NCBI GenBank assembly: GCA_948562205.1
Contig: CAOYAN010000004.1
Coordinates: 14,903-78,902, forward strand
Length of the DNA: 64,000 bases
Origin: an uncultured Clostridia bacterium
GTDB taxonomy: Bacteria; Bacillota; Clostridia; TANB77; CAG-465
Reading direction: 5' to 3'
Numbering within the stretch: the stretch's first letter is position 1; each line of letters opens with the position of its first letter. This document shows, piece after piece, positions 44,354 to 54,400 of this stretch. The notes beneath the pieces were generated by a model. That model ran no database searches and was not told the DNA's origin. It was given only the letters and a program-made list of their open reading frames with translations. The translations under genes were made by a program, and so were the position numbers.

Positions 44354-45631
44354 TTATTTTTTTACAATATATTTTGCTTTAGCTTTTTTTGTTACAACAT
44401 CTTTTGTTATAACGCATTTTTCTATATTAGGATTAGATGGTACTTCATACATTGAATCCATCATAATACTCTCCATTATAGATCTTAGACCTCTAGCACC
44501 TGTCTTTCTTGATAGTGCTAAATCTACTATCTCTTCTATAGCATCTTTTTCTATTTCTAGTTCTACATTATCCATTTTAAATAATTTTTTATACTGTTTT
44601 AATAATGCATTCTTTGGTTTAGATAATATATTTATTAATGCCTCTTTAGTTAGTTGATTTAGACTAGTTATTATAGGAAGTCTTCCAACAAGTTCTGGTA
44701 TTAGACCGTATTTTACTATATCGTTTGGTATTACTTTTGAGAAAGCAACACCAACATCCATTGTATCTTTTGGTTCTAATGCTACTCCAAAGCCCATAGT
44801 TTTTGTTTCAGTTCTAGATGATATAATTTTTTCTAATCCATCAAATGCTCCACCACAGATAAACAAAATATTTGTTGTATCAATTTTTATAAACTCTTGT
44901 TGAGGATGTTTTCTTCCACCTTGTGGAGGAACGTTTGCAACTGTTCCTTCAATTATTTTAAGTAACGCTTGTTGAACTCCCTCTCCACTAACATCTCTTG
45001 TTATTGATGGATTTTCAGATTTTCTAGATATTTTATCTAACTCATCTATATATATTATTCCTCTTTCTGCTTTTTGTATATCATAGTCTGCTGCTTGTAT
45101 AAGTCTAAGTAATATATTTTCTACGTCTTCACCAACATAACCTGCTTCTGTAAGAGTAGTAGCATCTGCTATTGCAAATGGTACATGTAATATCTTTGCA
45201 AGTGTTTGTGCAAGTAATGTCTTACCACAACCTGTAGGACCTAGGAGTAATATATTACTTTTTTGTATCTCTACATCGTCTAATTTATCCATATTTCGTA
45301 TTCTTTTATAATGGTTATATACAGAGACTGCAAGCACTTTTTTTGCATCATCTTGACCTATAACATACTCATCTAACACTCTTTTAATATTTTCAGGAGA
45401 TGGTAATTCATTATTTTCTAAAAGTTCTTTTGAACCATTTTTGTCTATGTCATTTGACACATCTTCATCTTGTATAATTTTATGACACATTTCTATACAT
45501 TCATCACATATAAAAATACCATCTGGTCCTTCTATAAGTTTATTTACTTCTTGTCTAAGTCTTCCACAAAATGAACAAAATATTGGAATATAAGATGTTG
45601 TATCATCTCCGCCTTTTTTACTTTTTGCCAT
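44354..45631 (-). CDS. clpX: ATP-dependent Clp protease ATP-binding subunit ClpX
   Basis: AAA+ unfoldase that recognises tagged proteins and feeds them to ClpP. 425 residues: N-terminal zinc-binding domain 'CSFCGRLRQEVNKLIEGPDGIFICDECIEMC' (near 14-45), Walker A GPTGCGKT (near 131), Walker B 'GIIYIDELDKI' (near 189), sensor and pore-loop regions normal. Order on the minus strand is tig-clpP-clpX, with four bases between clpP and clpX; lon, which often follows, is absent. Confidence 0.98.
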   Translation of the reverse strand: MAKSKKGGDDTTSYIPIFCSFCGRLRQEVNKLIEGPDGIFICDECIEMCHKIIQDEDVSNDIDKNGSKELLENNELPSPENIKRVLDEYVIGQDDAKKVLAVSVYNHYKRIRNMDKLDDVEIQKSNILLLGPTGCGKTLLAQTLAKILHVPFAIADATTLTEAGYVGEDVENILLRLIQAADYDIQKAERGIIYIDELDKISRKSENPSITRDVSGEGVQQALLKIIEGTVANVPPQGGRKHPQQEFIKIDTTNILFICGGAFDGLEKIISSRTETKTMGFGVALEPKDTMDVGVAFSKVIPNDIVKYGLIPELVGRLPIITSLNQLTKEALINILSKPKNALLKQYKKLFKMDNVELEIEKDAIEEIVDLALSRKTGARGLRSIMESIMMDSMYEVPSNPNIEKCVITKDVVTKKAKAKYIVKK

Positions 45632-45635
45632 ATAT

Positions 45636-46247
45636 TTATTTCTCCTTGTTTATGCTTGAAATATTTTCCATAACTTCATCTATTAGTCCATATTCTTTTG
45701 CTTCTTTTGCTGATAAGAAATTATCTCTATCTGTATCTTTTTCTATTATCTCTAATGGTTTTCCAGTTCTTTCACTTAATATTTTATTTAAGTTAGCTTT
45801 TACTTTTAATAAGTACTCAGTATGTATTTTAATATCACTTGCTTGACCTTGAACGCCACCTAAAGGTTGATGTATCATTACAGTTGAATTAGGTAGAGCA
45901 AATCTTTTACCTTTTGTACCTGCTGCAAGTAAAAATGCACCCATACTTGCTGCCATACCTACACATATTGTAGATACATCTGATTTAATATATTGCATTG
46001 TATCATAAATACCCATTCCAGCAGTTACACTTCCACCAGGACTATTTATATATATAAATATATCTTTTCCAGGATCTTCTGCATCTAGGAATAACAATTG
46101 TGCTATTACTAAAGAGGCAGTTACATCATTTACCTCATCAGATAAAAATATTATTCTCTCTTTTAAAAGTCTAGAATATATATCAAAAGATCTTTCTCCT
46201 TTACTTGTTTGTTCTATTACCATTGGTACTAAACTATTATTAATCAT
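45636..46247 (-). CDS. clpP: ATP-dependent Clp protease proteolytic subunit ClpP
   Basis: 203 residues. Serine protease with 'YINSPGGSVTAGMGIYDTMQYI', catalytic Ser in 'GMAASMGAFLLAAGTKGKR' (near 98), His in 'MIHQPLGG' (near 122) and Asp in the 'KDTDRDNFLSAKEAKEYGLID' tail. Forms the two-ring 14-mer that degrades substrates unfolded by ClpX. Middle gene of the tig-clpP-clpX operon. Confidence 0.98.
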   Translation of the reverse strand: MINNSLVPMVIEQTSKGERSFDIYSRLLKERIIFLSDEVNDVTASLVIAQLLFLDAEDPGKDIFIYINSPGGSVTAGMGIYDTMQYIKSDVSTICVGMAASMGAFLLAAGTKGKRFALPNSTVMIHQPLGGVQGQASDIKIHTEYLLKVKANLNKILSERTGKPLEIIEKDTDRDNFLSAKEAKEYGLIDEVMENISSINKEK

Positions 46248-46276
46248 AATAAAACCCCTCCTTTATAATTAATAAA

Positions 46277-47563
46277 CTATTTTTCTACTGCATTATCTAC
46301 AACAATAGCTATTGTTTTTTCTTGTAAAATTTGCTCAGTTACATAATGTCTTATATTAGGGTTATTTTTGAAGCTTTCAGTATTTGCAGTATCTCCATAT
46401 TCTTTTACAAGATCTTCTACTTTTTTATCTATATCTTGTTCTTCAACTTTAATATCTTCAACTTTTGCAATGTATTCTAATGCTAGTTTTAAAGTAACAT
46501 CTCTTTTTGCATTAGGTCTTAAATTAGTTTTAAAGTCCTCTAAAGTAGATCCCATATATTCACAATATTTTTCTATTGTAAGACCTTGATATGATAAATT
46601 AGCACTAAATTGTTCTACCATTTTTTCAACTTCACTATCAATCATTGCCTCTGGTATATTTACTTCTGTATTTTCAACTAATTTTTCTAATGCTTTGTTT
46701 TCTTTTTGCATTTTAGCTTCAGTTTCTTTTTGAGATTTTAATTTCTTTTCTAAATCTTTTTTATATTCTTCTAGAGTTTCAAATTCAGAAACATCCTTTG
46801 CAAATTCATCATCTAACTCAGGTAGAATTTTTGCTTTAATGCTTATTAATTTTACTTTAAACATAGCATCTTTTCCAGCTAAGTTATCAGCATGATATTC
46901 ATCTGGGAATTTTACATTTATTTCTCTTTCTTCCCCTATTTTCATACCAATTAATTGATCTTCAAATCCTGGTATAAATTGTCCACTACCAATTGTAAGT
47001 TCAAAGTTTTCAGCTTTTCCACCTTCAAAAGCTACACCGTCAACAAATCCTTCAAAATCAATTGTTGATATATCTCCATCTTTTAGATCTCTATCATCTA
47101 CGCTTACAATTCTTGCGTTTTTATCTCTTGCAACTTCTAATTCTTTTTCTACATCTTTTTTAGTTACTCTTGTACTAAATTTTTCAACTTCAAGTCCTTT
47201 ATATTCTTTTACAGTAGCTTCAGGTTTTACATAGAAAGTAACTGTATATATAAATTCTTTTCCTTTTCCAATTTGTTTTATATCAAGTTCTGGTTTAGAT
47301 ACAACTTCTAGATTATTAGCTTCTATTGCATCAGCATAAGCTAAATCTACTGTATCTTCTATTACAGATTCATATAAAACTCCCTCACCATACATTTTTT
47401 CAACTATGTTTCTTGGTACCTTTCCATTTCTAAATCCTGGTACTTTAAAATACTTAGCATTTTTAGTAAATGCTTTATCTAAAGCTTTTTCAAAATCTTC
47501 TTTAGACATAGTAAATTCTAGTACTACTTTTGAATTTTCTTGTTTTTCTACTTTTACACTCAT
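46277..47563 (-). CDS. tig: trigger factor
   Basis: Ribosome-bound chaperone and peptidyl-prolyl isomerase. 428 residues from ATG 47563 (GGAGG eight bases upstream; the frame opens at 47584). N-terminal ribosome-binding signature 'FKVPGFRNGKVPRNI' (near 46-60), FKBP-type domain ('DGDISTIDFEGFVDGVAFEGGKAENFELTIGSGQFIPGFEDQLIGM') and a long helical C-terminal cradle. First gene of the operon, promoter at 47630-47657. Confidence 0.97.
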   Translation of the reverse strand: MSVKVEKQENSKVVLEFTMSKEDFEKALDKAFTKNAKYFKVPGFRNGKVPRNIVEKMYGEGVLYESVIEDTVDLAYADAIEANNLEVVSKPELDIKQIGKGKEFIYTVTFYVKPEATVKEYKGLEVEKFSTRVTKKDVEKELEVARDKNARIVSVDDRDLKDGDISTIDFEGFVDGVAFEGGKAENFELTIGSGQFIPGFEDQLIGMKIGEEREINVKFPDEYHADNLAGKDAMFKVKLISIKAKILPELDDEFAKDVSEFETLEEYKKDLEKKLKSQKETEAKMQKENKALEKLVENTEVNIPEAMIDSEVEKMVEQFSANLSYQGLTIEKYCEYMGSTLEDFKTNLRPNAKRDVTLKLALEYIAKVEDIKVEEQDIDKKVEDLVKEYGDTANTESFKNNPNIRHYVTEQILQEKTIAIVVDNAVEK

Positions 47564-47629
47564 TTTTAATTCCTCCATTAACAAAAAATTTGACTTAAAA
47601 TATAATTAATCAGTCATTTTAACTATTAT

Positions 47630-47657
47630 ATTATACCATAATTCTGTATTTTTTCAA
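47630..47657 (-). promoter_or_regulatory. tig-clpP-clpX promoter
   Basis: Minus strand: TTGAAA (47657-47652), 16-base spacer, TATAAT (47635-47630). No CtsR or CIRCE-type operator recognised. Confidence 0.6.
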
Positions 47658-47817
47658 CCTATTTAGAAAAAAACGTATAAAAAGTTCTACTTTCACATTT
47701 AGAAAGAAACTTATTTTTTTAGTTTTTATATTGTAATTCACAAATAATATATTTTATATAGAATATTCATAATCAAATAAAGAAGATGCTTTACATCTTC
47801 TCAAATATTTCATGGTA

Positions 47818-49095
47818 CTATGGCTTTAATGCTGTAATTGGTACAATATAAATGCCAGTTTCTGGATCTCTTGCTATAACATCAGTATATCCAACAACTA
47901 CACACATAAACTTTGGCTTTTTTACCATATTATTATAAAAGTTTAATAAACTTTGTTTTGCCTCTTCTACTTGATGAAAACCTAATTTAATTTCAACTGC
48001 TGCATATTCTCCATCATTAAATTCAAGAATTGAGTCTACTTCAAGTCCTGTAACATTATCCCTAAAATGAAATAATTTTCCACCTAAATATTCAATATAT
48101 ATTTTAAGATCTCTTTCAACTAAAGCTTCAAACATAAAACCAAAAGTTTTTAAATCATTTATTAATTTATCTTTAGTTAAATCCAAGCATGCACAAGCAA
48201 GTGATGGATCAGTAAAGTGTCTTTTTGAAGATTTACCTAATCTTTCGGGAGATCTATAATTTTCATTGTATGCATTTTGATTATTTGTAATATGAAGTCT
48301 ATTTAAAACGTCTAAATAATCCTCAATTGTAATTCTACTTTCAATAATTTCTCTTTCATTAGCATATTCTTCTATATCTTTTAATAATGTATTTTTACTT
48401 GCAATTGTTGTTTCATTTCTTGCTAAACTTTTAAGTAACATATTCATTTTATTTTTATCTCTTTTTTTATCATCATTAATATCCTTATCTAAAATTGCTT
48501 CAATATAACTTTTAGGTATTATATTAATTTTATCCTCAGGTGTATTAATATTTGAAGGCCAACCTCCACGAATTATAAGATTTGCAAGTTTATCTAATGT
48601 TACCTTATCATTTAAATTATTTTTTAGCGTACCATTTAGCATATCAGTTATGGAAGCTTTTCCAGTTGAATCTCCTGATTCATATAAACTCATAGTATAC
48701 ATTTGAATTTTACCTATTCTTCCAGCACCAGAATGGTGTATTTTTTCTTTTTGTTCTTTATCGGTTAATTTAGTAGAACAAGTCAATATATAATTTCCTT
48801 TTTTTACAGTATCATCACATTTTCTTCTAACTGCATCCCAAATTTCAGGTATTAAATTCCACTCATCTATAAGTTCAGGCTTTTCATCATTTAAAATTAA
48901 ATCTAAGCTTAATTTAGCTTTTTCTTTAATTTCATCTTCATCTAATAATACTACACTATTTGCATGATTTAATGATGCCCAAGTTTTTCCACACCACTTT
49001 GGACCTTCTATACTTACAGCACCAAATATAGATAAGTAATCTTCTATTTTTTTATCCACCAATCTATTTATATATTCTTTTTTTCTTAAAGACAT
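47818..49095 (-). CDS. AAA_14/DUF4143 ATPase
   Basis: 425 residues: AAA_14 ATPase domain (Walker A GPKWCGKT near 31, 'LIDEWNLIPEIWDAVRR' near 95) and a C-terminal DUF4143 domain with restriction-endonuclease-like elements ('GLEVDSILEF...YAAVEIKLG' near 350-375; Asp, Glu and Lys in the usual spacing). The family is common, often in several copies per genome, and its role is unresolved (defence or toxin-antitoxin-like functions proposed). No partner gene; a small hairpin (47781-47801) lies after it. Confidence 0.88.
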   Translation of the reverse strand: MSLRKKEYINRLVDKKIEDYLSIFGAVSIEGPKWCGKTWASLNHANSVVLLDEDEIKEKAKLSLDLILNDEKPELIDEWNLIPEIWDAVRRKCDDTVKKGNYILTCSTKLTDKEQKEKIHHSGAGRIGKIQMYTMSLYESGDSTGKASITDMLNGTLKNNLNDKVTLDKLANLIIRGGWPSNINTPEDKINIIPKSYIEAILDKDINDDKKRDKNKMNMLLKSLARNETTIASKNTLLKDIEEYANEREIIESRITIEDYLDVLNRLHITNNQNAYNENYRSPERLGKSSKRHFTDPSLACACLDLTKDKLINDLKTFGFMFEALVERDLKIYIEYLGGKLFHFRDNVTGLEVDSILEFNDGEYAAVEIKLGFHQVEEAKQSLLNFYNNMVKKPKFMCVVVGYTDVIARDPETGIYIVPITALKP

Positions 49096-49320
49096 ATTTT
49101 TTCCCTCCCTTTATTTATATTAATATTTTACTACATTTTATAATTAGTTTCAATATATAATATACATTTTTTAAGGTTTTTGATATACATTTTTTAACAA
49201 ATTTAATATATATTTTTTAAAAATAAAAGGCGTAAGCACAACTTAAAAAGAAAATATTTATTTGTATTCTGATATATGTACATAACAAATATTATTAATT
49301 ATATATTTTATGTATAAGTT

Positions 49321-49340
49321 AAGGCGCAAAGTTGCGCCTT
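49321..49340 (-). terminator. terminator after the GH94 ORF
   Basis: AAGGCGCA/TGCGCCTT eight-base stem with a four-base loop, three bases after the stop; unusually GC-rich for this window. Confidence 0.7.
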
Positions 49341-49343
49341 TTA

Positions 49344-51404
49344 CTACTCTTTATTTTTATCTATTAAATAATCCTCTATCACTTTATATGTCCAAGCAGC
49401 AGCACCTGTATACCAAGTCCATCCTCCTCTACCTATATGTTCAGGATTAGAATAAATATCTGCAGCTACAACATAAGGCTCTACCATATATTTATCTGCT
49501 TTCTCTTTAGTATCAGAATGATATATAGGATTAATATATCTTAATATATCTATTCCCTCTTTTTTCTGACCAAGCTCAAAATATGCCTTAGCAAGCCAAG
49601 TTGCAGCATGTGTATATTGTCCCCCATTTTCTCTTATTCCTGGTACATACGCTTTTATATATCCTGGATTATTTTTAGGTTTATCAAATGCTGGATATAG
49701 AAGTTTTACAATCATATTTTCTTTATCCACTAAATATTTATCAGCAGATTTTAATGCCTCTTTAAGTTCATTTTTAACATCAGGGTAATCTTTCATAGCA
49801 ATAACTGCCCAAGCTTGTGATATAAGATCTATTTTACATTCTCTACTCGAATTTGCACCAAGCACTTCTCCATTTTCAAAAAATGCCCTAACAAAATGAT
49901 CTTTGTCCCATGTATTATCTATAATACTATGTTTAAAAATATGTCTTTTCTTATCGCACAATTTTTCCATTTCTATATCATTTTTTATTTTTGCAATTTT
50001 AGAAAATCTTTTTAATATATCCATCATAAAAAATGTAAGCCATACTGATTCCCCTCTTATATTGCTAAATCCATCATTCCAGTCTCCATCTCCAATATCA
50101 AGTAAACCATTTTCTTCGTTTACTCTTGAGAGTCCATAACATATAGCAAGCTTTGCATGTTCATATACACTAGCCTTTTTATCTATTTGATGATATACAT
50201 CATATACCTCTCTCCTATCTCCCATAGGCTTATCTTCTAAGAAACAAGTCTCCTCGTCAAGTATACTTATATCCCCTGTCTTTTCTACATATTCTGAAAG
50301 TACATATGGAAGCCACAAATAATCATCACTAAAATATGTTCTAATACCCGCATTACTATGCATATGCCACCAATGAAGTACATCACCTTTTTCAAATTGC
50401 TTACTTGAATTAAGTATTATTTGATCTCTTGTTTTCTCAGGCCATGAACTAATTAATGCTAATGTATCTTGTAACTGATCTCTATAACCTATAGCACCAC
50501 CTGATTGATAAAAACCAGATCTTGCAAAAAGTCTACATACAATACACTGATAGAGTAACCATCCATTTGCCATTATCTCAAGATACTTATCCTCAAGCTT
50601 AAAATCTCTTTTTACAAGTTTTTTCCAGTATTCTAGTGTTCTTTTATGCTCCTCTTCTACCAGCTCTTTATTTTCGTATTTTTGAAGCATTTTATCTATA
50701 TCTTCACTTTTCTCACCGCAACCAAGTAAAATAGAATACTCCTCTTTAGAATTAGCATCAATATTTGTTGTAATTTTTATAGTGTAACTATCTTGTAAAT
50801 ATTCAACTTTTGTATTTTTACTACTTCCCTTTACTGTAGTAAAAACAATACAATCAGAGAATTCAATACTATATGGATTTTTAAACTCCATTACACCATC
50901 TTTTTCTCTACACAAAATATATGTTGTATTTGTCTCCTTAGCTACACCTAATACTGGCTCTAATTTATATTCTATAACACACTCTTGTGACTTAGAATAT
51001 TTATTTTCAAGCGTTATTTTTTGAATTTTTACATTATCATCTCTTGGAATAAAAATATCCATTTCCTTATTTATATAATGATCTTCTTGTAATACTTTAG
51101 AGTATCCAAAGCCATATTCTAAATTATAGTTTTCATCATATATCCCTTTAAAAGACTCACCTGGACTAAAACTTATCCAATCATTACACCAATTGGTAAT
51201 CTTAAATCCTTGACTATTTTTATAATAGGTGTATACAGTACCATAGCTTGATACTACAGTACCGAAATTTTCATTTGCCATTATATTACACCAAGGAAGT
51301 GGTGTCTTAGTATTAAATATATGATATTTATCTCCCTCTTTACCAAATCCACCATATAAGTTGAAAGCTACATATTCGTCTAAATTAGAATTCATCTCTA
51401 TCAC
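49344..51404 (-). CDS. GH94-type phosphorylase/glucan-processing half of a split cyclic beta-1,2-glucan synthase-like enzyme
   Basis: 686 residues. GH94 (old GT36) signatures: 'KTPLPWCNIMANENFGTVVSSYGTVYTYYKNSQ', 'FSPGESFKGIYDE', 'GYRDQLQDTLALI', the catalytic 'DIGDGDWNDGF' near 445, and 'GGWTWYTGAAAWTYKVI' near the end. In NdvB-type enzymes this is the C-terminal domain that trims linear beta-1,2-glucan by phosphorolysis; here it is a separate ORF whose GTG start (51404, or ATG 51395) overlaps the upstream gene by 20 bases in the +1 frame, suggesting coupling or a former fusion. Confidence 0.85.
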   Translation of the reverse strand: MIEMNSNLDEYVAFNLYGGFGKEGDKYHIFNTKTPLPWCNIMANENFGTVVSSYGTVYTYYKNSQGFKITNWCNDWISFSPGESFKGIYDENYNLEYGFGYSKVLQEDHYINKEMDIFIPRDDNVKIQKITLENKYSKSQECVIEYKLEPVLGVAKETNTTYILCREKDGVMEFKNPYSIEFSDCIVFTTVKGSSKNTKVEYLQDSYTIKITTNIDANSKEEYSILLGCGEKSEDIDKMLQKYENKELVEEEHKRTLEYWKKLVKRDFKLEDKYLEIMANGWLLYQCIVCRLFARSGFYQSGGAIGYRDQLQDTLALISSWPEKTRDQIILNSSKQFEKGDVLHWWHMHSNAGIRTYFSDDYLWLPYVLSEYVEKTGDISILDEETCFLEDKPMGDRREVYDVYHQIDKKASVYEHAKLAICYGLSRVNEENGLLDIGDGDWNDGFSNIRGESVWLTFFMMDILKRFSKIAKIKNDIEMEKLCDKKRHIFKHSIIDNTWDKDHFVRAFFENGEVLGANSSRECKIDLISQAWAVIAMKDYPDVKNELKEALKSADKYLVDKENMIVKLLYPAFDKPKNNPGYIKAYVPGIRENGGQYTHAATWLAKAYFELGQKKEGIDILRYINPIYHSDTKEKADKYMVEPYVVAADIYSNPEHIGRGGWTWYTGAAAWTYKVIEDYLIDKNKE

Positions 51405-54400
51405 TTATATCAACCTCCATATTATTATCTGTTTTATTTTCTAACTCTCTAGCATTATTAAAATATAAAAATTCTGAAATATTTTTAATATATCTTCTAG
51501 AAAGATAAGATAGTAATGTTATCTCTTGATTTGAAAGATTATTTATATTTAATATATAAATATTTCCTTTAGTCTGTTCCATATACACAGCTCTATCAAC
51601 TCTACTCTTAACAAATCTATATATAGGTCCATCTTGTTTTTGAGACTCTTTAATTAGTACTACTACATCTAAATCAACTTTTCTATTTTTTACATAATCC
51701 ATAAAATTTATAACTTCTTTTATAATTCCTGCATCTTCTATTTTATCAATTTGTACAAGTACAATTGGTAAATCTCCAGATATAGAATATTTCCATAAGT
51801 CTGACTGCTTAAGTTCCTCATTCCAAAATCTATCATCTTCTGTTACATTCTTTTTAATTAACGTGTCTTTTATAATGTCGTTATATACTTCTGCACGAGT
51901 TGGTTCTAGTTTTAGATATCTTGCAACAACACTATTTAATTCATTAGTAATTTTACACTGATCTTCTATTCCATCTTTATCTAAGTTTAGTATTGCATTA
52001 GATATTTTATACTTACTTTCTGCAACTCCTAAAATATAGTAAAATTCTTGTCTCTCATAAGGATCTAAAATAATTCTTGCCCTATATGATAATACTGGCC
52101 AAAGTGGATATTTTGTCAAATTTTCATCATAAGCTGAGTTATCATTATAAAATAGTTTTTGTTTTTCTGTCTCCATCTCTTTTGCAAGATCAATACCTAC
52201 TAATTTAGAGTATATATATAACTCTTTATCGTCTTCTGCTTTTTTTCTTTTACTTGCAACAAGTACATCTAAATCTTTATCATAATATGTTTCAATCTGT
52301 AAATTACTAAAGGATGGATGAACTACATTTGTCATATAATCTGTCATTGCAGGCTCTATATATGTATTAATTATTATCTCTCTTCTTGTGTTTCCATTAT
52401 TATATACACTAATTTTCTTCATCTCTGCATTAAATTCTGGTGAAATAGAAATTGTTGTAGCTATCTCAAGTTCACCTGTAACTATAGAACATTCTACACT
52501 ATTTAGAGAACTTATCCATTTACACTTATCAGTATTTTTATTGTATTTGCTATGTATATTACAATCTGTAACAGATATAGTGTTTCCTGTTTCTTTATCT
52601 GTAAGATATACAAAATTTCCACTTGTGTTAAGTTCAGTATATCTTTGTCTATTTAAAATTTTATCTTTATATTTTAAAAAACTTGCTCCACTGTTAGTTA
52701 TCATTGTAGAAAGATTTGATCCTTTAAGAAAAGCAATACTTAACTTATTGCTCTCATCATTTGGTGTCACATACTTTCTGTTAGCATAAGTATAACTTAC
52801 ATGTGTTGTATATTTTTGTACATTTTTCTGTTTAAATTTATTTTCTTTATCTTTTATACCTTTTTTAATATTTGCTTTTATTCTCTCTCTTTCTTTAAGT
52901 AAAATCTCACATGCTTTTATATTTGGATTTGAATGAAATCTATCTCTTATAATACCATCATTTAAGTAATTATTTATAGCAGTAAGTATCATACCTTGAT
53001 GATGTGCCATATATGTTTTTATAATTTCACTATCTGCACCTACATGCAAATTTTCTTTAGTATAGTCTATTGCTTCATAAAAACCATATGAAGAATACAT
53101 GCCAAGAGCCTTTAATCTTTTAATATTTTTATACACATTTACTGGATCTAATTCAAGCATCAGTATAGATGAATATGGAGAGATTACAAGAGAATCATTA
53201 AGTCCTCTTTTTAGTCCTAACCATGGTATACCAAAGGCTTTATATTGATAATTTAAGTCATTATCTTTTATTGCATATGCAGACTCAGATATACCAAATG
53301 CTACACTATTTGCTTTAGCATATTTTAGCTGACTATACTTTGTAAAGAAAAGTGATTGATCAATTAACGTATGCTCATATGATTTGTTAAATAATAGTGG
53401 CATAAAATATTCAAATGCTGTACCACTCCAAGATATAAGACCTTTATATCCATCAAGCCTTACTAAATTTCTACCAAGTGCAAACCAGTGCTTTGAAGTA
53501 ACTTGTCTTGAAGCTATAGCAATAAGACTTGTTGTTCTACTCTCAGACATTAACATATCATAATAACTATCTACAAGAGTACCATTTTCTACAGCGTATC
53601 CAATAGAAAATAGATTTCTAGATGTATCATAAAGAAGTGAGAAATCTGTATTTTCAATTATATTTTCTGTTATATCTAACATTCCATCTATTCTTTCTTT
53701 ATACTCTGCACTAAAATCTTTTATACTATATGATTTATCCTTTTTTAAATCATATAAAAACTCTCTTGCAACATATAGTGCTGTTATAAAGTTTCCACTA
53801 TCTACTGTTGATACAAATCTAGGTCTTAGTGGCTCTAATGTTTTTATATTATACCAATTGTATAAATGTCCATTCCACATTTCTAATTTTTCTATTGTAT
53901 TATATATATTTTCAAGTCTTTTTATCATTTCTTTTTTATTTATAAAATGTAGATCATATGCATTAATTATAGCTAAAATTCCAAAACCAATATTTGTTGG
54001 TGATGTCCTATTTGCTATTTTATATCTCCTATTTTCTTGAAAATTATCAGTTGGTAAATAATTATTTGTAGGACTCATCATTGTATCAAAAAAGTTCCAT
54101 GTTCTATTTGCAATTTCTAATACTTCTGACTTAGATTTTTTATCTAATTTTTTAATTCTACCAACTAAGTGATCCTTTCCAAGCAAGTAACATAAAACAG
54201 GAGCAAATAAAAAAGAAATAGCAACAAATAATTTAAAATCTATTAATACAATCTCACTTGTATTTATAGCAAGTGGTAAGGCTATCATAATTATAGCAAT
54301 TACTACATTTATAAACATATTAGAATAGTAATATGTTAATGTATTTTTAGCAGTTTTCTCTAAAGTCTCACCTGTTGTCCATTGTAACAAATTTTTCTTT

